A stretch of DNA of 64,000 nucleotides, taken from NCBI RefSeq assembly GCF_027570195.1, contig NZ_JAKMUZ010000015.1:1-64000 (forward strand). The letters are read 5' to 3'. The translations under genes and the position numbers were made by a program. Below are positions 55,301 to 63,101 of this stretch, piece after piece. Every line of letters starts with the position of its first letter. Positions within the stretch are counted from its first letter, which is position 1. The stretch comes from Corynebacterium yonathiae (GTDB taxonomy: Bacteria; Actinomycetota; Actinomycetes; Mycobacteriales; Mycobacteriaceae). The notes under the pieces were generated by a model, which saw only the letters and a program-made list of their open reading frames with translations, had not been told where the DNA came from and did not search any database.

Positions 55301-55666
55301 ATGACTAAGTGCTCTCGCCGAATCTTCTTGCTTGGTACCGCTACCACCTTTGCAGGTGCCTACGTAGCGGCCTGTGGTTCTTCTCCGTCCGCGGAAATCG
55401 CAGCTACGGAAATTCCGGTCGGATCCGCAAAGATTGTAGATGGCGTCATTTTTACTCAGCCGAAAGAAGGTGAGTTCAAGGCCTATTCCCAGACCTGTCC
55501 GCACCAGCACAATCCGATCACCAAGATCGATGGCATGACGGCCACCTGCACCGCACATAACACCTCCTATGACCTCAGCGATGGAAGCGTAATCTCCGGA
55601 CCAGGCCGCGATCCCCTGGAAGAATACGAAGTTAAACAAGACGGCTCTAATGTCACTACGGCCTAG
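55301..55666 (+). CDS. Rieske [2Fe-2S] lipoprotein
   Basis: 121 residues. The N-terminus has a Tat-like SRRIFLLG and a lipobox VAAC at residue 25, so the protein is probably exported folded and lipid-anchored. The Rieske domain has the two ligand pairs CPHQH (Cys and His, C-x-H) and CTAH (C-x2-H), spaced by about 17 residues. It would face the outside and act in electron transfer. It lacks the disulfide cysteines of classical respiratory Rieske proteins. No obvious oxidoreductase partner lies next to it. Confidence 0.88.
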   Translation: MTKCSRRIFLLGTATTFAGAYVAACGSSPSAEIAATEIPVGSAKIVDGVIFTQPKEGEFKAYSQTCPHQHNPITKIDGMTATCTAHNTSYDLSDGSVISGPGRDPLEEYEVKQDGSNVTTA

Positions 55667-55677
55667 TGCGCATTCCT

Positions 55678-55718
55678 CCCTCTGTGGTTTCACGTGAAAC
55701 TACAGAGGGTATATTTTT
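55678..55718 (+). terminator. terminator whose stem contains parS site 7
   Basis: CCCTCTGTGGTTTCAC (55678-55693) and GTGAAACTACAGAGGG (55694-55709) pair along 16 positions with one G-U, apart from the centre that must open into a loop. TATATTTTT follows. It lies 11 bases after the Rieske gene. The inner 14 bases are the ParB palindrome. Confidence 0.82.
55687..55700. promoter_or_regulatory. parS: parS site 7 (intergenic, in terminator stem)
   Basis: Perfect GTTTCACGTGAAAC. It is 464 bases from site 6 and is extended on both sides into a 30-base palindrome (one mismatched pair) by the flanking CCTCTGTG and TACAGAGG. Confidence 0.9.
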
Positions 55719-55768
55719 GCCCCGAGTATTTCCCGAGAAGAAGGAGGGGCCGGGTTTAAACTTTTAGA

Positions 55769-56734
55769 ATGCTGCAGAGTTTAAAGAAGCCCGACCCCCT
55801 CATAGTGCTCATCATCTTGGCGGTCACCCTTGCGGTCATTGCACCAGCCCGTGGGGACTTTGCCACGGTATTTGGCCAGCTAACAAACGTTGCTATCGCG
55901 TTACTTTTCTTTTTGTACGGCGCTAGGCTCTCCACGCAAGAGGCCCTCAATGGGCTGAAGCATTGGCGCCTACATCTAACAATCCTGGCTTTTACTTTTG
56001 TGATCTACCCGCTCATAGGAATAGCGCTGCGGCCACTTACCGCATTCATTTCGCACGACATGTACCTGGGGATCTTATTTCTCACACTTGTACCTTCCAC
56101 CGTGCAATCTTCGGTTGCTTTCACTTCCATCGCGAAGGGAAACGTTGCAGGCGCAATCGTGTCAGCGTCCACCTCTAACTTGGTTGGAGTATTTATCACC
56201 CCTGCACTCGTTATGCTTCTCATGGGAACCGGGGGAGGGGTCCACATTGACACGTCCGTATTTGGAGAAATTGGCCTCCTGTTGCTGGCTCCCTTCGTTC
56301 TGGGTCAGCTGACTCGACGTTGGGTTGGAAAATTCGCCCAAAGCAAGGCCACCAAAATAGTAGACCGCGGCTCCATTGCCATGGTGGTGTATTCTGCATT
56401 TTCCAAAGGCATGGTGGACGGAATTTGGTCCTCCCTCTCCGTATGGGAGTTGGCTTTCCTTGTCGCATTCGCGGCGATCTTCGTTGCTTTCATGCTGTGG
56501 CTCACCAAGAAGGTAAGTGAGAAATTGGGATTCAAGCGTGCCGATACAGTCGCCATCGAGTTCTGTGGATCGAAGAAATCACTAGCCACAGGGCTACCCA
56601 TGGCCTCGGTTATCTTTGCTTCTGGCGGCACATCCCTTGGTCTACTCATCCTGCCGTTGATGATTTACCACCAGGTCCAGTTAATGATGTGTTCGTGGCT
56701 GGCAGCCCGCTACGCCCAGCATGCCACCACATAG
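55769..56734 (+). CDS. bile acid:sodium symporter-like (SBF) transporter
   Basis: A 321-residue protein with about ten membrane helices. The pattern IALLFFLYGARLSTQEAL, FVIYPLIGIALRPL and GNVAGAIVSASTSNLVGVF, then FCGSKKSLATGLPMASV in helix 8-9, is that of the BASS/SBF superfamily branch (YfeH-like) common in bacteria. Substrate unknown. It starts 51 bases after the parS-containing terminator and so has its own promoter. Confidence 0.88.
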   Translation: MLQSLKKPDPLIVLIILAVTLAVIAPARGDFATVFGQLTNVAIALLFFLYGARLSTQEALNGLKHWRLHLTILAFTFVIYPLIGIALRPLTAFISHDMYLGILFLTLVPSTVQSSVAFTSIAKGNVAGAIVSASTSNLVGVFITPALVMLLMGTGGGVHIDTSVFGEIGLLLLAPFVLGQLTRRWVGKFAQSKATKIVDRGSIAMVVYSAFSKGMVDGIWSSLSVWELAFLVAFAAIFVAFMLWLTKKVSEKLGFKRADTVAIEFCGSKKSLATGLPMASVIFASGGTSLGLLILPLMIYHQVQLMMCSWLAARYAQHATT

Positions 56735-56749
56735 CTACACTTAGGTTCT

Positions 56750-57058
56750 ATGGCGAATTACCTATACGTACGAACTGAACTAACCGTGCCCGGCGTAGGC
56801 TCGGCAATCCACTTGGCGGAAATGGAAGAGCAAGATGCGCGCAGCTGCCGAATGGTCCGGATGATCGCTCTGGATCCCTCGGATGCCATAGTCGGCGTGG
56901 CCACACCGACCAGTTCCACGGGAAACGTGGATCAGCCGCAGGAGGTTGTCCCGCACCCGGATACCTATGATGATTTCCCGGACATTAGCGCCCAGTACGT
57001 GGACCCGTCTCACTTCGACGCCCTGTGGTCCGAAGCTACCGCCAAGTTCGGCCTTTAG
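56750..57058 (+). CDS. small conserved-looking protein, 102 aa
   Basis: A soluble 102-residue protein with an N-terminal YLYVRTELTVPG strand and a middle RSCRMVRMIALDPSDAIVGVATP segment. The pattern resembles DUF6881-like small proteins, but I am not certain. Acidic C-terminal half. It starts 15 bases after the SBF transporter stop and is probably co-transcribed with it. Confidence 0.6.
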   Translation: MANYLYVRTELTVPGVGSAIHLAEMEEQDARSCRMVRMIALDPSDAIVGVATPTSSTGNVDQPQEVVPHPDTYDDFPDISAQYVDPSHFDALWSEATAKFGL

Positions 57059-57074
57059 GTGTCAACCACGGTAC

Positions 57075-57406
57075 CTACAAGACCACGTTAACGAGGAGCA
57101 TGTAAAAGACGGTTCCTCCGAAAATGGACAACGCTGACTCGCGCCTCCACAGGTGAAGCAGAAAGGTTACAACCACGCCGAGGAGAGCCGCCCAGATGCC
57201 CCCGGGGCACCAGTCTGCCCGTGGACGGTATAAACCACCAAAATGGTCATCACACCTACAGGCATCATCATGCCCAGCAGTGAAAAGAACTGGCTATCCT
57301 TCATCCATTTCACAAAGGAAAAAGGAAGCTGGCGCAGCACAACGGTAATAAGGCCGACTGGGACCAACACCGCGGCGATAGAAGCAAGGGTAACGCCAGC
57401 GGGCAT
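57075..57406 (-). pseudogene. azlD: azlD, frameshifted
   Basis: Start at 57406 overlaps the azlC stop by 1 base (TAATG). The frame reads MPAGVTLASIAAVLVPVGLI through MPVGVMTILVVYTVHG, the AzlD membrane pattern, then leaves the family at the CCCCCGGGG tract (57199-57207). The family C-terminus (GIWAALLGVVVTFLLHLWRR ... YMLLVNVVL) follows in the adjacent frame and ends at 57075. One extra G in the tract would restore a protein of about 110 residues. AzlCD exports branched-chain amino acids. A sequencing error or reversible slippage is possible. Confidence 0.82.
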
Positions 57407-58134
57407 TAGCACCCCTCCCGGCAACTCGTTGGCTCGTCGCGGCGACGCAAGCGAATAGCGGCATCGACGCGAGGAGAAGCGTACCGGATAAGAAGCAAAA
57501 TGAAGTAGGCAATCAGCGCCACCATGAGCAGTTGTCTTGGGGCGAAGGCAGCGGCGAGGGTTCCCACCACCACGGCGCTTAACGGCAGTGAAAAGTCCTG
57601 GTTATTGCGGAAGGACTCCATAGTCAGCACGACAAAAAGGGCAACCAGAGCGAATTCCATGCCCTGCACGGAAGGGGGAATCACTTGGCCAGCGAGGGCA
57701 CCGACGATGCCGCCGCCTACCCACAGGGCCTGGCAAAAGATTTGGATGGTGAGGATGCGGCTCCCACTCGGGCGGCCATCGGCGGAGAGAGAGGAAACGA
57801 TGGCATAGGTTTCGTCGGTAAGCGCATATGTGGAATAAGCCCGGCCCACCCGTGAATGAATGCGGTGCCAGGGGAAGGTGAGGCCATAGAAAATATGGCG
57901 GAAGTTCACCATGAACCCGGTAACCAACGAGGCAAAGGCGGAAGCCCCACCAGTAACCATGGAAATGGCCAAGAATTCCATGGAGCCGGCGTAGATGACG
58001 AGGGAGAAAATCGGCGTCCACCACCAGCTGAAACCGGATTGGTCCATGAGTAAGCCGAAGGCTAGGCCGAGTGGAACAAGGCCGATCGCGGCGGCCCAGG
58101 TATCTCTTATTCCTTGAGAAATATCCGCGCGCAT
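57406..58134 (-). CDS. azlC: AzlC family branched-chain amino acid exporter subunit
   Basis: A 242-residue membrane protein with six or more helices. IGLVPLGLAFGLLMDQSG, then IYAGSMEFLAISM and VNFRHIFYGLTFP are AzlC signatures. It pairs with AzlD (BrnFE-type) to export isoleucine, leucine, valine or methionine. Its own frame is intact, but its partner azlD directly downstream is frameshifted, so the exporter may be inactive in this strain. Confidence 0.9.
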   Translation of the reverse strand: MRADISQGIRDTWAAAIGLVPLGLAFGLLMDQSGFSWWWTPIFSLVIYAGSMEFLAISMVTGGASAFASLVTGFMVNFRHIFYGLTFPWHRIHSRVGRAYSTYALTDETYAIVSSLSADGRPSGSRILTIQIFCQALWVGGGIVGALAGQVIPPSVQGMEFALVALFVVLTMESFRNNQDFSLPLSAVVVGTLAAAFAPRQLLMVALIAYFILLLIRYASPRVDAAIRLRRRDEPTSCREGC

Positions 58135-58173
58135 GCGGGATAGTCTAGCCCATTGCCTGCAGCGCGATAGGAA

Positions 58174-58770
58174 TTAATTGTCTTCCACGTTGACTGGATA
58201 TGTGGAATAGAGCGGCAACGGCATGGGTTGACGTTTCATAACATCGGCCCAGAGATCGGCCGGGCCTGGAGTAATAACGTCTTGGGCAAGGGCAGGGGAG
58301 ACGAACCATTCGCCGGCCTCGATTTCCTCCTCCAGCTGGCCCGGGCCCCATTCGGCATAGCCAGCAAACATTCGCATGCCAGAAACTAGTGGCTCGATCT
58401 CTTCTGGGTCTGCGCGCAGGTCCACGTGTGCCAAGCGCGGCGCGAGGCGGGTGAGCCGATCTTGTTTGTCCGGATCGACGCCCTGTTTAGTCTGGGCGAG
58501 GCCAACAACGGATTGCTGATTAAGCGGACCGCCAATATACAGCGCCTGCGGCTTAGCCACCACGGGAAGCCATTCCGGCAGTACATTGAAAATAGCTACC
58601 TCGGAGCGTTTAGTCAGATCCACGCCAAAGGTCATCATGTCATTGTGCTCAATGACGAGGATGACAGAGCGGGCGAATTCCGGCGAAAGCATGCCCGGGG
58701 CAGCGATGAGCAGCTGGCCGGGGGCGGGGTCATTGCGCTCGAGGGCGTTGAATAATCTATCGGCAAACAT
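58174..58770 (-). CDS. YqgE/AlgH family protein
   Basis: 198 residues from the ATG at 58770, which overlaps the cca stop by 1 base (TGATG); GTG at 58773 is also possible. It begins FADRLFNALERNDPAPGQLLIAAPGML, with PGQLLIA, the family hallmark, plus VILVIEHND and LYIGGPLNQQSV. DUF179 proteins are widespread and of unknown molecular function. It is translationally coupled to cca, as in mycobacteria-like orders. Confidence 0.88.
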   Translation of the reverse strand: MFADRLFNALERNDPAPGQLLIAAPGMLSPEFARSVILVIEHNDMMTFGVDLTKRSEVAIFNVLPEWLPVVAKPQALYIGGPLNQQSVVGLAQTKQGVDPDKQDRLTRLAPRLAHVDLRADPEEIEPLVSGMRMFAGYAEWGPGQLEEEIEAGEWFVSPALAQDVITPGPADLWADVMKRQPMPLPLYSTYPVNVEDN

Positions 58771-60206
58771 CACTGTTTAGAATCCCACCACTCGCGCAAC
58801 TTCGCAATCGCTTCCTCGCGCTCGAGGGGGCCGTGCTCTAGGCGCAGCTCCTTGAGGTAAGACCATGCCTGGCCTACCTCTGGGCCGGGCTTAAGACCGA
58901 GGATTTCCATGATCTCATTGCCGTCAAGATCCGGTCGCACGCGAGCGAGGTCCTCCTTGCGGCCGATCTCTTCGATGCGCTCCTCAAGTTGATCGTAGGT
59001 GCGCTGGAGTCGGCGCGCCTTTTTAGCATTGCGGGTGGTGCAATCGGCACGCACCAGCTTATGCAGCCGGGGAAGGAGATCACCGGCGTCGGTGACATAG
59101 CGGCGGACGGCAGAATCGGTCCACTGATTTTCCCCGAACCCGTGGAAGCGCATATGCAGGTACACCAGCTGGCCGATGGCCTCCGTGGTGGCCTTGGGGT
59201 ATTTCAACTTGCGCAGGCGCTTGCGGGCAAGCTTGGCGCCCACCACCTCGTGGTGGTGAAAGGAGACCTTGCCATCGGTGTTATCAAAGGTATCCGGCTT
59301 GCCAATATCGTGCAGGAGGGCCGCCCAGCGCAGCACCAGGTCCGGGCCATCTTCCTCTTGATCCATGGCCTGACTTAGTACCTTCAGCGAATGAGCGTAG
59401 ACGTCCTTATGCTGCGCGTGTTCGTCCGCGGTCATGTGCAATGCAGGGATTTCCGGAAAGATATAGTCCGCGATTCCGGTAGAGACCAGCAGGTCAATGC
59501 CGTCCCACGGCGCTGTGCCGCAGATGAGCTTATCCAGCTCTACCTGCACGCGCTCTACGGTGATGCGCTGGATCTCGCCGGCCATATTCCGCATGGCATC
59601 CACCACGCGGTCGGCCACGCGGAATTCCAACTGGGATGCAAAACGCGCCGCCCGCAGCATGCGGAGAGGATCATCGTGGAAGGAAATTTCCGGCTTATCG
59701 GGGGTATCGAGCACCCGGTCGGCCACATCCTGGAGGCCGTGGAGGGGATCGTGGAAGGTAAAAGAGGCGTCGGTAAGCAGCTCAATGGCCATCGCATTGA
59801 CCTTAAAATCACGCCGCACTAAGTCCCCTTCCAAGGTGTCACCGTAGACCACCTCCGGGTTGCGGGACTGGCCATCATAAGAATCGGAACGGAAGGTAGT
59901 GATCTCAATCTGCTGGCCCTTATAGGCCGCGGAAACGGTACCGAAGTCGATGCCGGTATCCCACACAGTTTCGGCCCACTCATCCAGGATCTCTTTAACG
60001 ACTTCCGGGCGGGCCGGGGTGGTAAAGTCCAGGTCATTTCCCAAGCGGCCCAAAAGCGCATCGCGCACAGAGCCGCCCACAAGGTAGAGCGAGTAGCCAC
60101 GGGCGGCAAATTTCTCCACCAAACCGCCGAGCAGGTCGCTGAGGGAGGAGACGGTGGATTCCGCGCGGGCAAGAACGCCAATTAGCTGAGTGTCCTGAAA
60201 ATTCAC
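58770..60206 (-). CDS. cca: CCA tRNA nucleotidyltransferase
   Basis: 478 residues from the GTG at 60206 ([10 protein letters not shown]), close to the mycobacterial PcnA length; the longer frame to 60338 is the antisense of the NUDIX gene and is excluded. The nucleotidyltransferase motif [22 protein letters not shown] carries the catalytic aspartates. [13 protein letters not shown] and the tRNA-binding [15 protein letters not shown] follow. An HD domain ([10 protein letters not shown]) sits in the C-terminal half. It adds or repairs the CCA end of tRNAs. It is 28 bases from the divergent NUDIX gene. Confidence 0.94.
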   Translation of the reverse strand: MNFQDTQLIGVLARAESTVSSLSDLLGGLVEKFAARGYSLYLVGGSVRDALLGRLGNDLDFTTPARPEVVKEILDEWAETVWDTGIDFGTVSAAYKGQQIEITTFRSDSYDGQSRNPEVVYGDTLEGDLVRRDFKVNAMAIELLTDASFTFHDPLHGLQDVADRVLDTPDKPEISFHDDPLRMLRAARFASQLEFRVADRVVDAMRNMAGEIQRITVERVQVELDKLICGTAPWDGIDLLVSTGIADYIFPEIPALHMTADEHAQHKDVYAHSLKVLSQAMDQEEDGPDLVLRWAALLHDIGKPDTFDNTDGKVSFHHHEVVGAKLARKRLRKLKYPKATTEAIGQLVYLHMRFHGFGENQWTDSAVRRYVTDAGDLLPRLHKLVRADCTTRNAKKARRLQRTYDQLEERIEEIGRKEDLARVRPDLDGNEIMEILGLKPGPEVGQAWSYLKELRLEHGPLEREEAIAKLREWWDSKQ

Positions 60207-60234
60207 GGGTGAGAGTCTACTACGATTGGCAGGG

Positions 60235-60888
60235 ATGACTAACCAAGCACAGGGCCCCTCTAAGGGAGGCGGCCGCAACCGTAACCGGTCTCGGCGCAGG
60301 CGGCGCCGCCGGCCGGATAATCGCGCGCGCCGCAGCACCCAGCAGCGCAGGCCCTACCGCGGTGGCAATGGCCAATCCACGGCCATGGAAACCCGCGATG
60401 AAACCTCCGCAGGCGGCCTTGTTGTCTCTGGTTTGGCGGAATGCGTCGATACCACTGGCCAGGTAGATCTTTCCCGGCTTTATGTGGCGCTCATCGGCCG
60501 CCTCGACCGGCGCGGGCGCCTGCTATGGTCCATGCCTAAAGGCCACGTGGAAAATGGCGAGGCCAAGGAAGTCACCGCTGAGCGCGAGGTATGGGAGGAA
60601 ACCGGCATTTCCGGTGAGGTTTTTGCAGACCTCGGCATGATTGATTATTGGTTCGTCTCTGATGGGGTGCGCATCCATAAGACAGTGCACCATCACTTGC
60701 TGCGCTTTGTAGACGGCATCATGAACGATGAGGATCCGGAGGTCACCGAGGTCTCATGGATTCCCGTCTCTGAGCTTATCGAGCATTTGGCCTACGCCGA
60801 CGAGCGCAAATTGGCGCGCATCGCGCATGATCTCCTCCCCGATCTCGCACGAAAGGAAGCCGCCGCGGGGAAAGTGACCCCACGGTAA
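60235..60888 (+). CDS. NUDIX hydrolase (MutT4-like)
   Basis: About 217 residues from the ATG at 60235. A very basic N-terminus ([20 protein letters not shown] within residues 13-35) precedes the NUDIX domain. The box [26 protein letters not shown] fits GX5EX7REUXEEXGU. By position (between cca and DUF6049/murJ) it is the MutT4 homologue. A -10 element TACGAT (60221-60226) lies 8 bases before the ATG and no clear ribosome-binding site is seen, suggesting a leaderless mRNA. Its substrate is unproven. Confidence 0.87.
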   Translation: MTNQAQGPSKGGGRNRNRSRRRRRRRPDNRARRSTQQRRPYRGGNGQSTAMETRDETSAGGLVVSGLAECVDTTGQVDLSRLYVALIGRLDRRGRLLWSMPKGHVENGEAKEVTAEREVWEETGISGEVFADLGMIDYWFVSDGVRIHKTVHHHLLRFVDGIMNDEDPEVTEVSWIPVSELIEHLAYADERKLARIAHDLLPDLARKEAAAGKVTPR

Positions 60889-63083
60889 TGCGCCAACGCC
60901 TGAAATCTTGGGCCGCCATGGGCGGCTGCCTGGCGGTAGCGGGGTGGGGGTTGTGCCTGCCGCTGCCAGAGGCCGCCGCGCAGATGGATTCGGCTGCGGA
61001 AAAACAGCAGGATATCCAGGCATGGTTGGGCGCGCGCGGGCCGGAGCGGGCCACTCTCGACCTCATTGCGGCCGAACCCTTCGCAGTGGGCAAGGAACTG
61101 AAGCTTACCTTCCGGGTGCACAATCCCACCGATGAAGCCATGGAGGATCTCCAGCTCACCAGCCGCCGTGGCGATGCCGTCGAGGATACCGCGCAGGCCC
61201 GCACACAGCTGGCCACCGGCGAATTCCCGTATTACGGGCCCAGCACGACCACCGCACCGCTGCAGCCCGGCGAATCCCGAGAGATCACCTTTCAGGTTCC
61301 CACCTCCTTACATGGCGAGCAGACCCTAGCCATCGAAGACCCCGGCGCCTATCCACTGCTATTTACCTTCACCGGCACTGTTGGCGGCGAGGCGGTCAGC
61401 TTTGCGGAAGAACGCCTAATAGGCCAGGTGCAGGGAAAGAAGCAGGCGCTTGGCGATGCCCCCTCGGATCCCAAGCCCCACGACCTCACCGTGGTCTATC
61501 CCATCAGCGCTGATATTGACGCGGTGCCAGGCGGGACTGGGGGAGAGGAGCTCATTCTCACCTCTGATGAGCTAGCCGATGAACTGGCCGAGGGCGGTCG
61601 ACTCGACCGCTTGTTAAGCACCTACGCCGACCACGATCTGCGGGGAGCAGGCTGCGTCGCCATCGATCCCGCACTTTTAGATACGGTCAACCGCATGGCG
61701 GAGGGCTATAAGGTGGGTTCGGACCGCCCGGCTCAGGCGGAGCGTCCTAAACGCCTGCGTGATTCGTGGTTCAATAATAATGACGATGTGCACCTTGAAC
61801 CCGGCACTGGCAAAGAAGACGCCGCCCGCTGGCTCAAGCGCCTCCGGGAACTCAATTGTTTTATGTCTATGCCGTGGGCAAACGCTAATGCCTCGTCCGT
61901 GGCCAAGGCGAATAATCCCTTCCTTACCTACGAAGGACTGCAGCGCGGCAATCACACCATCGAGCGAATCCTCGGCACCAAGCCGGCCACTACCGTGCTC
62001 GCGGTGGGCTCCGGCTACGTAGACCAGCAGCTCCCCGAGCCCGCGTTGGTGGCTGATAATACCTCGTGGCCTGGCCACGCCGTGACTTTCGACGCCTCCC
62101 TGGGCGCCCTATTGGCCCAAACCGGCTCCAAGCCACAGACGGTGGGCTATTCCAACCCGGAGCTGCGCTACGACTACTCGCTCGATTCCGAACTTTCCCG
62201 CGCCATCACCGGCGGTGCTGCCTTGAGCTTGGCCGCTAGCGATGACACCGTGGCGCGTTTGCCCAATTATCTGGATCCCAGCGCCGCCGAATACGCGCTT
62301 GACTCCGCCGAAGCGCTTATCAATTCCGGCCAGTCCCATCCGCGTACCGTCGGCAGCCTCAAGAAAAAGACCGCCGCTCCGGGGTCACTGCCTGGCAGTC
62401 CCTTTAGTGATCCCGCCGCCTTCGCCGAATCCGATATCGTCCGCGTGGAGCAGCAGGCCCGCTATACCGATGAGCTGATGAATATCATGGTCGATGATCC
62501 AGATATCGCACTGACTCCCTATGAATTCGTCCTGCCTTTGCGCCGGGATCTGCTAGCCGCGCTCTCGCTTACCAACCGCGACAGCTTGGGCAGCAATGCT
62601 GAAGCGCGGCGAAGGTTCACGCACACCACGGATGTGCATTCGAATACATTGCGGGATCTGCGATCTTCTGTGGCGCTTATCCCACCGGGCAATGTTTATA
62701 CCCGCGTATCCGAGTCATCGCCACTGCTCATCGTGGCAGAAAATGGCCTTCCGCTACCGGTGGAGGCCAAGCTGCAATACGATGCACCCAATGGCGCGCG
62801 CCTCAACACGCCCAAGAGTGTCCGTATTCCGGCCAAGGGCTCTATTACTGTATCCATGACCGCTGATATGCCTAAGGACGTCGATCGCACAGACATCGGC
62901 CTCTGGCTTGCCACCCCAGAAAAGCAAACCATTTCAGAGCCGATCAGTATCGCTGTGCAAACGCGTGCCGGTATCGTAAGCGTGTATGGCGTCGGCATAG
63001 CCGGCGCTCTTGCGCTGGTTCTAGCCACGCTCTTCCGGCTGGGCCGCCATCGGCGCAAAAAATCACAAAGGCTTAAAAAGTAA
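60888..63083 (+). CDS. DUF6049 family secreted membrane-anchored protein
   Basis: A 731-residue protein. It has a signal peptide (residues 1-33, ending PEAAAQ), a very large extracellular part, one C-terminal helix (about 700-722: VYGVGIAGALALVLATLFRLG) and a short basic tail RHRRKKSQRLKK. It is the homologue by position of the mycobacterial protein encoded between mutT4 and murJ (mviN). Function unknown; the tight link to murJ suggests cell-envelope assembly. Its ATG overlaps the NUDIX stop (TAATG). murJ follows after 18 bases. Confidence 0.88.
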   Translation: MRQRLKSWAAMGGCLAVAGWGLCLPLPEAAAQMDSAAEKQQDIQAWLGARGPERATLDLIAAEPFAVGKELKLTFRVHNPTDEAMEDLQLTSRRGDAVEDTAQARTQLATGEFPYYGPSTTTAPLQPGESREITFQVPTSLHGEQTLAIEDPGAYPLLFTFTGTVGGEAVSFAEERLIGQVQGKKQALGDAPSDPKPHDLTVVYPISADIDAVPGGTGGEELILTSDELADELAEGGRLDRLLSTYADHDLRGAGCVAIDPALLDTVNRMAEGYKVGSDRPAQAERPKRLRDSWFNNNDDVHLEPGTGKEDAARWLKRLRELNCFMSMPWANANASSVAKANNPFLTYEGLQRGNHTIERILGTKPATTVLAVGSGYVDQQLPEPALVADNTSWPGHAVTFDASLGALLAQTGSKPQTVGYSNPELRYDYSLDSELSRAITGGAALSLAASDDTVARLPNYLDPSAAEYALDSAEALINSGQSHPRTVGSLKKKTAAPGSLPGSPFSDPAAFAESDIVRVEQQARYTDELMNIMVDDPDIALTPYEFVLPLRRDLLAALSLTNRDSLGSNAEARRRFTHTTDVHSNTLRDLRSSVALIPPGNVYTRVSESSPLLIVAENGLPLPVEAKLQYDAPNGARLNTPKSVRIPAKGSITVSMTADMPKDVDRTDIGLWLATPEKQTISEPISIAVQTRAGIVSVYGVGIAGALALVLATLFRLGRHRRKKSQRLKK

Positions 63084-63101
63084 GTTGAAGTTGTATCCTC
63101 T

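Noticed and set aside
60207-60338. 44-residue Arg-rich extension of the CCA enzyme
   Set aside because: It is the complement of the Arg codons in the NUDIX gene; GTG at 60206 gives the expected protein length.
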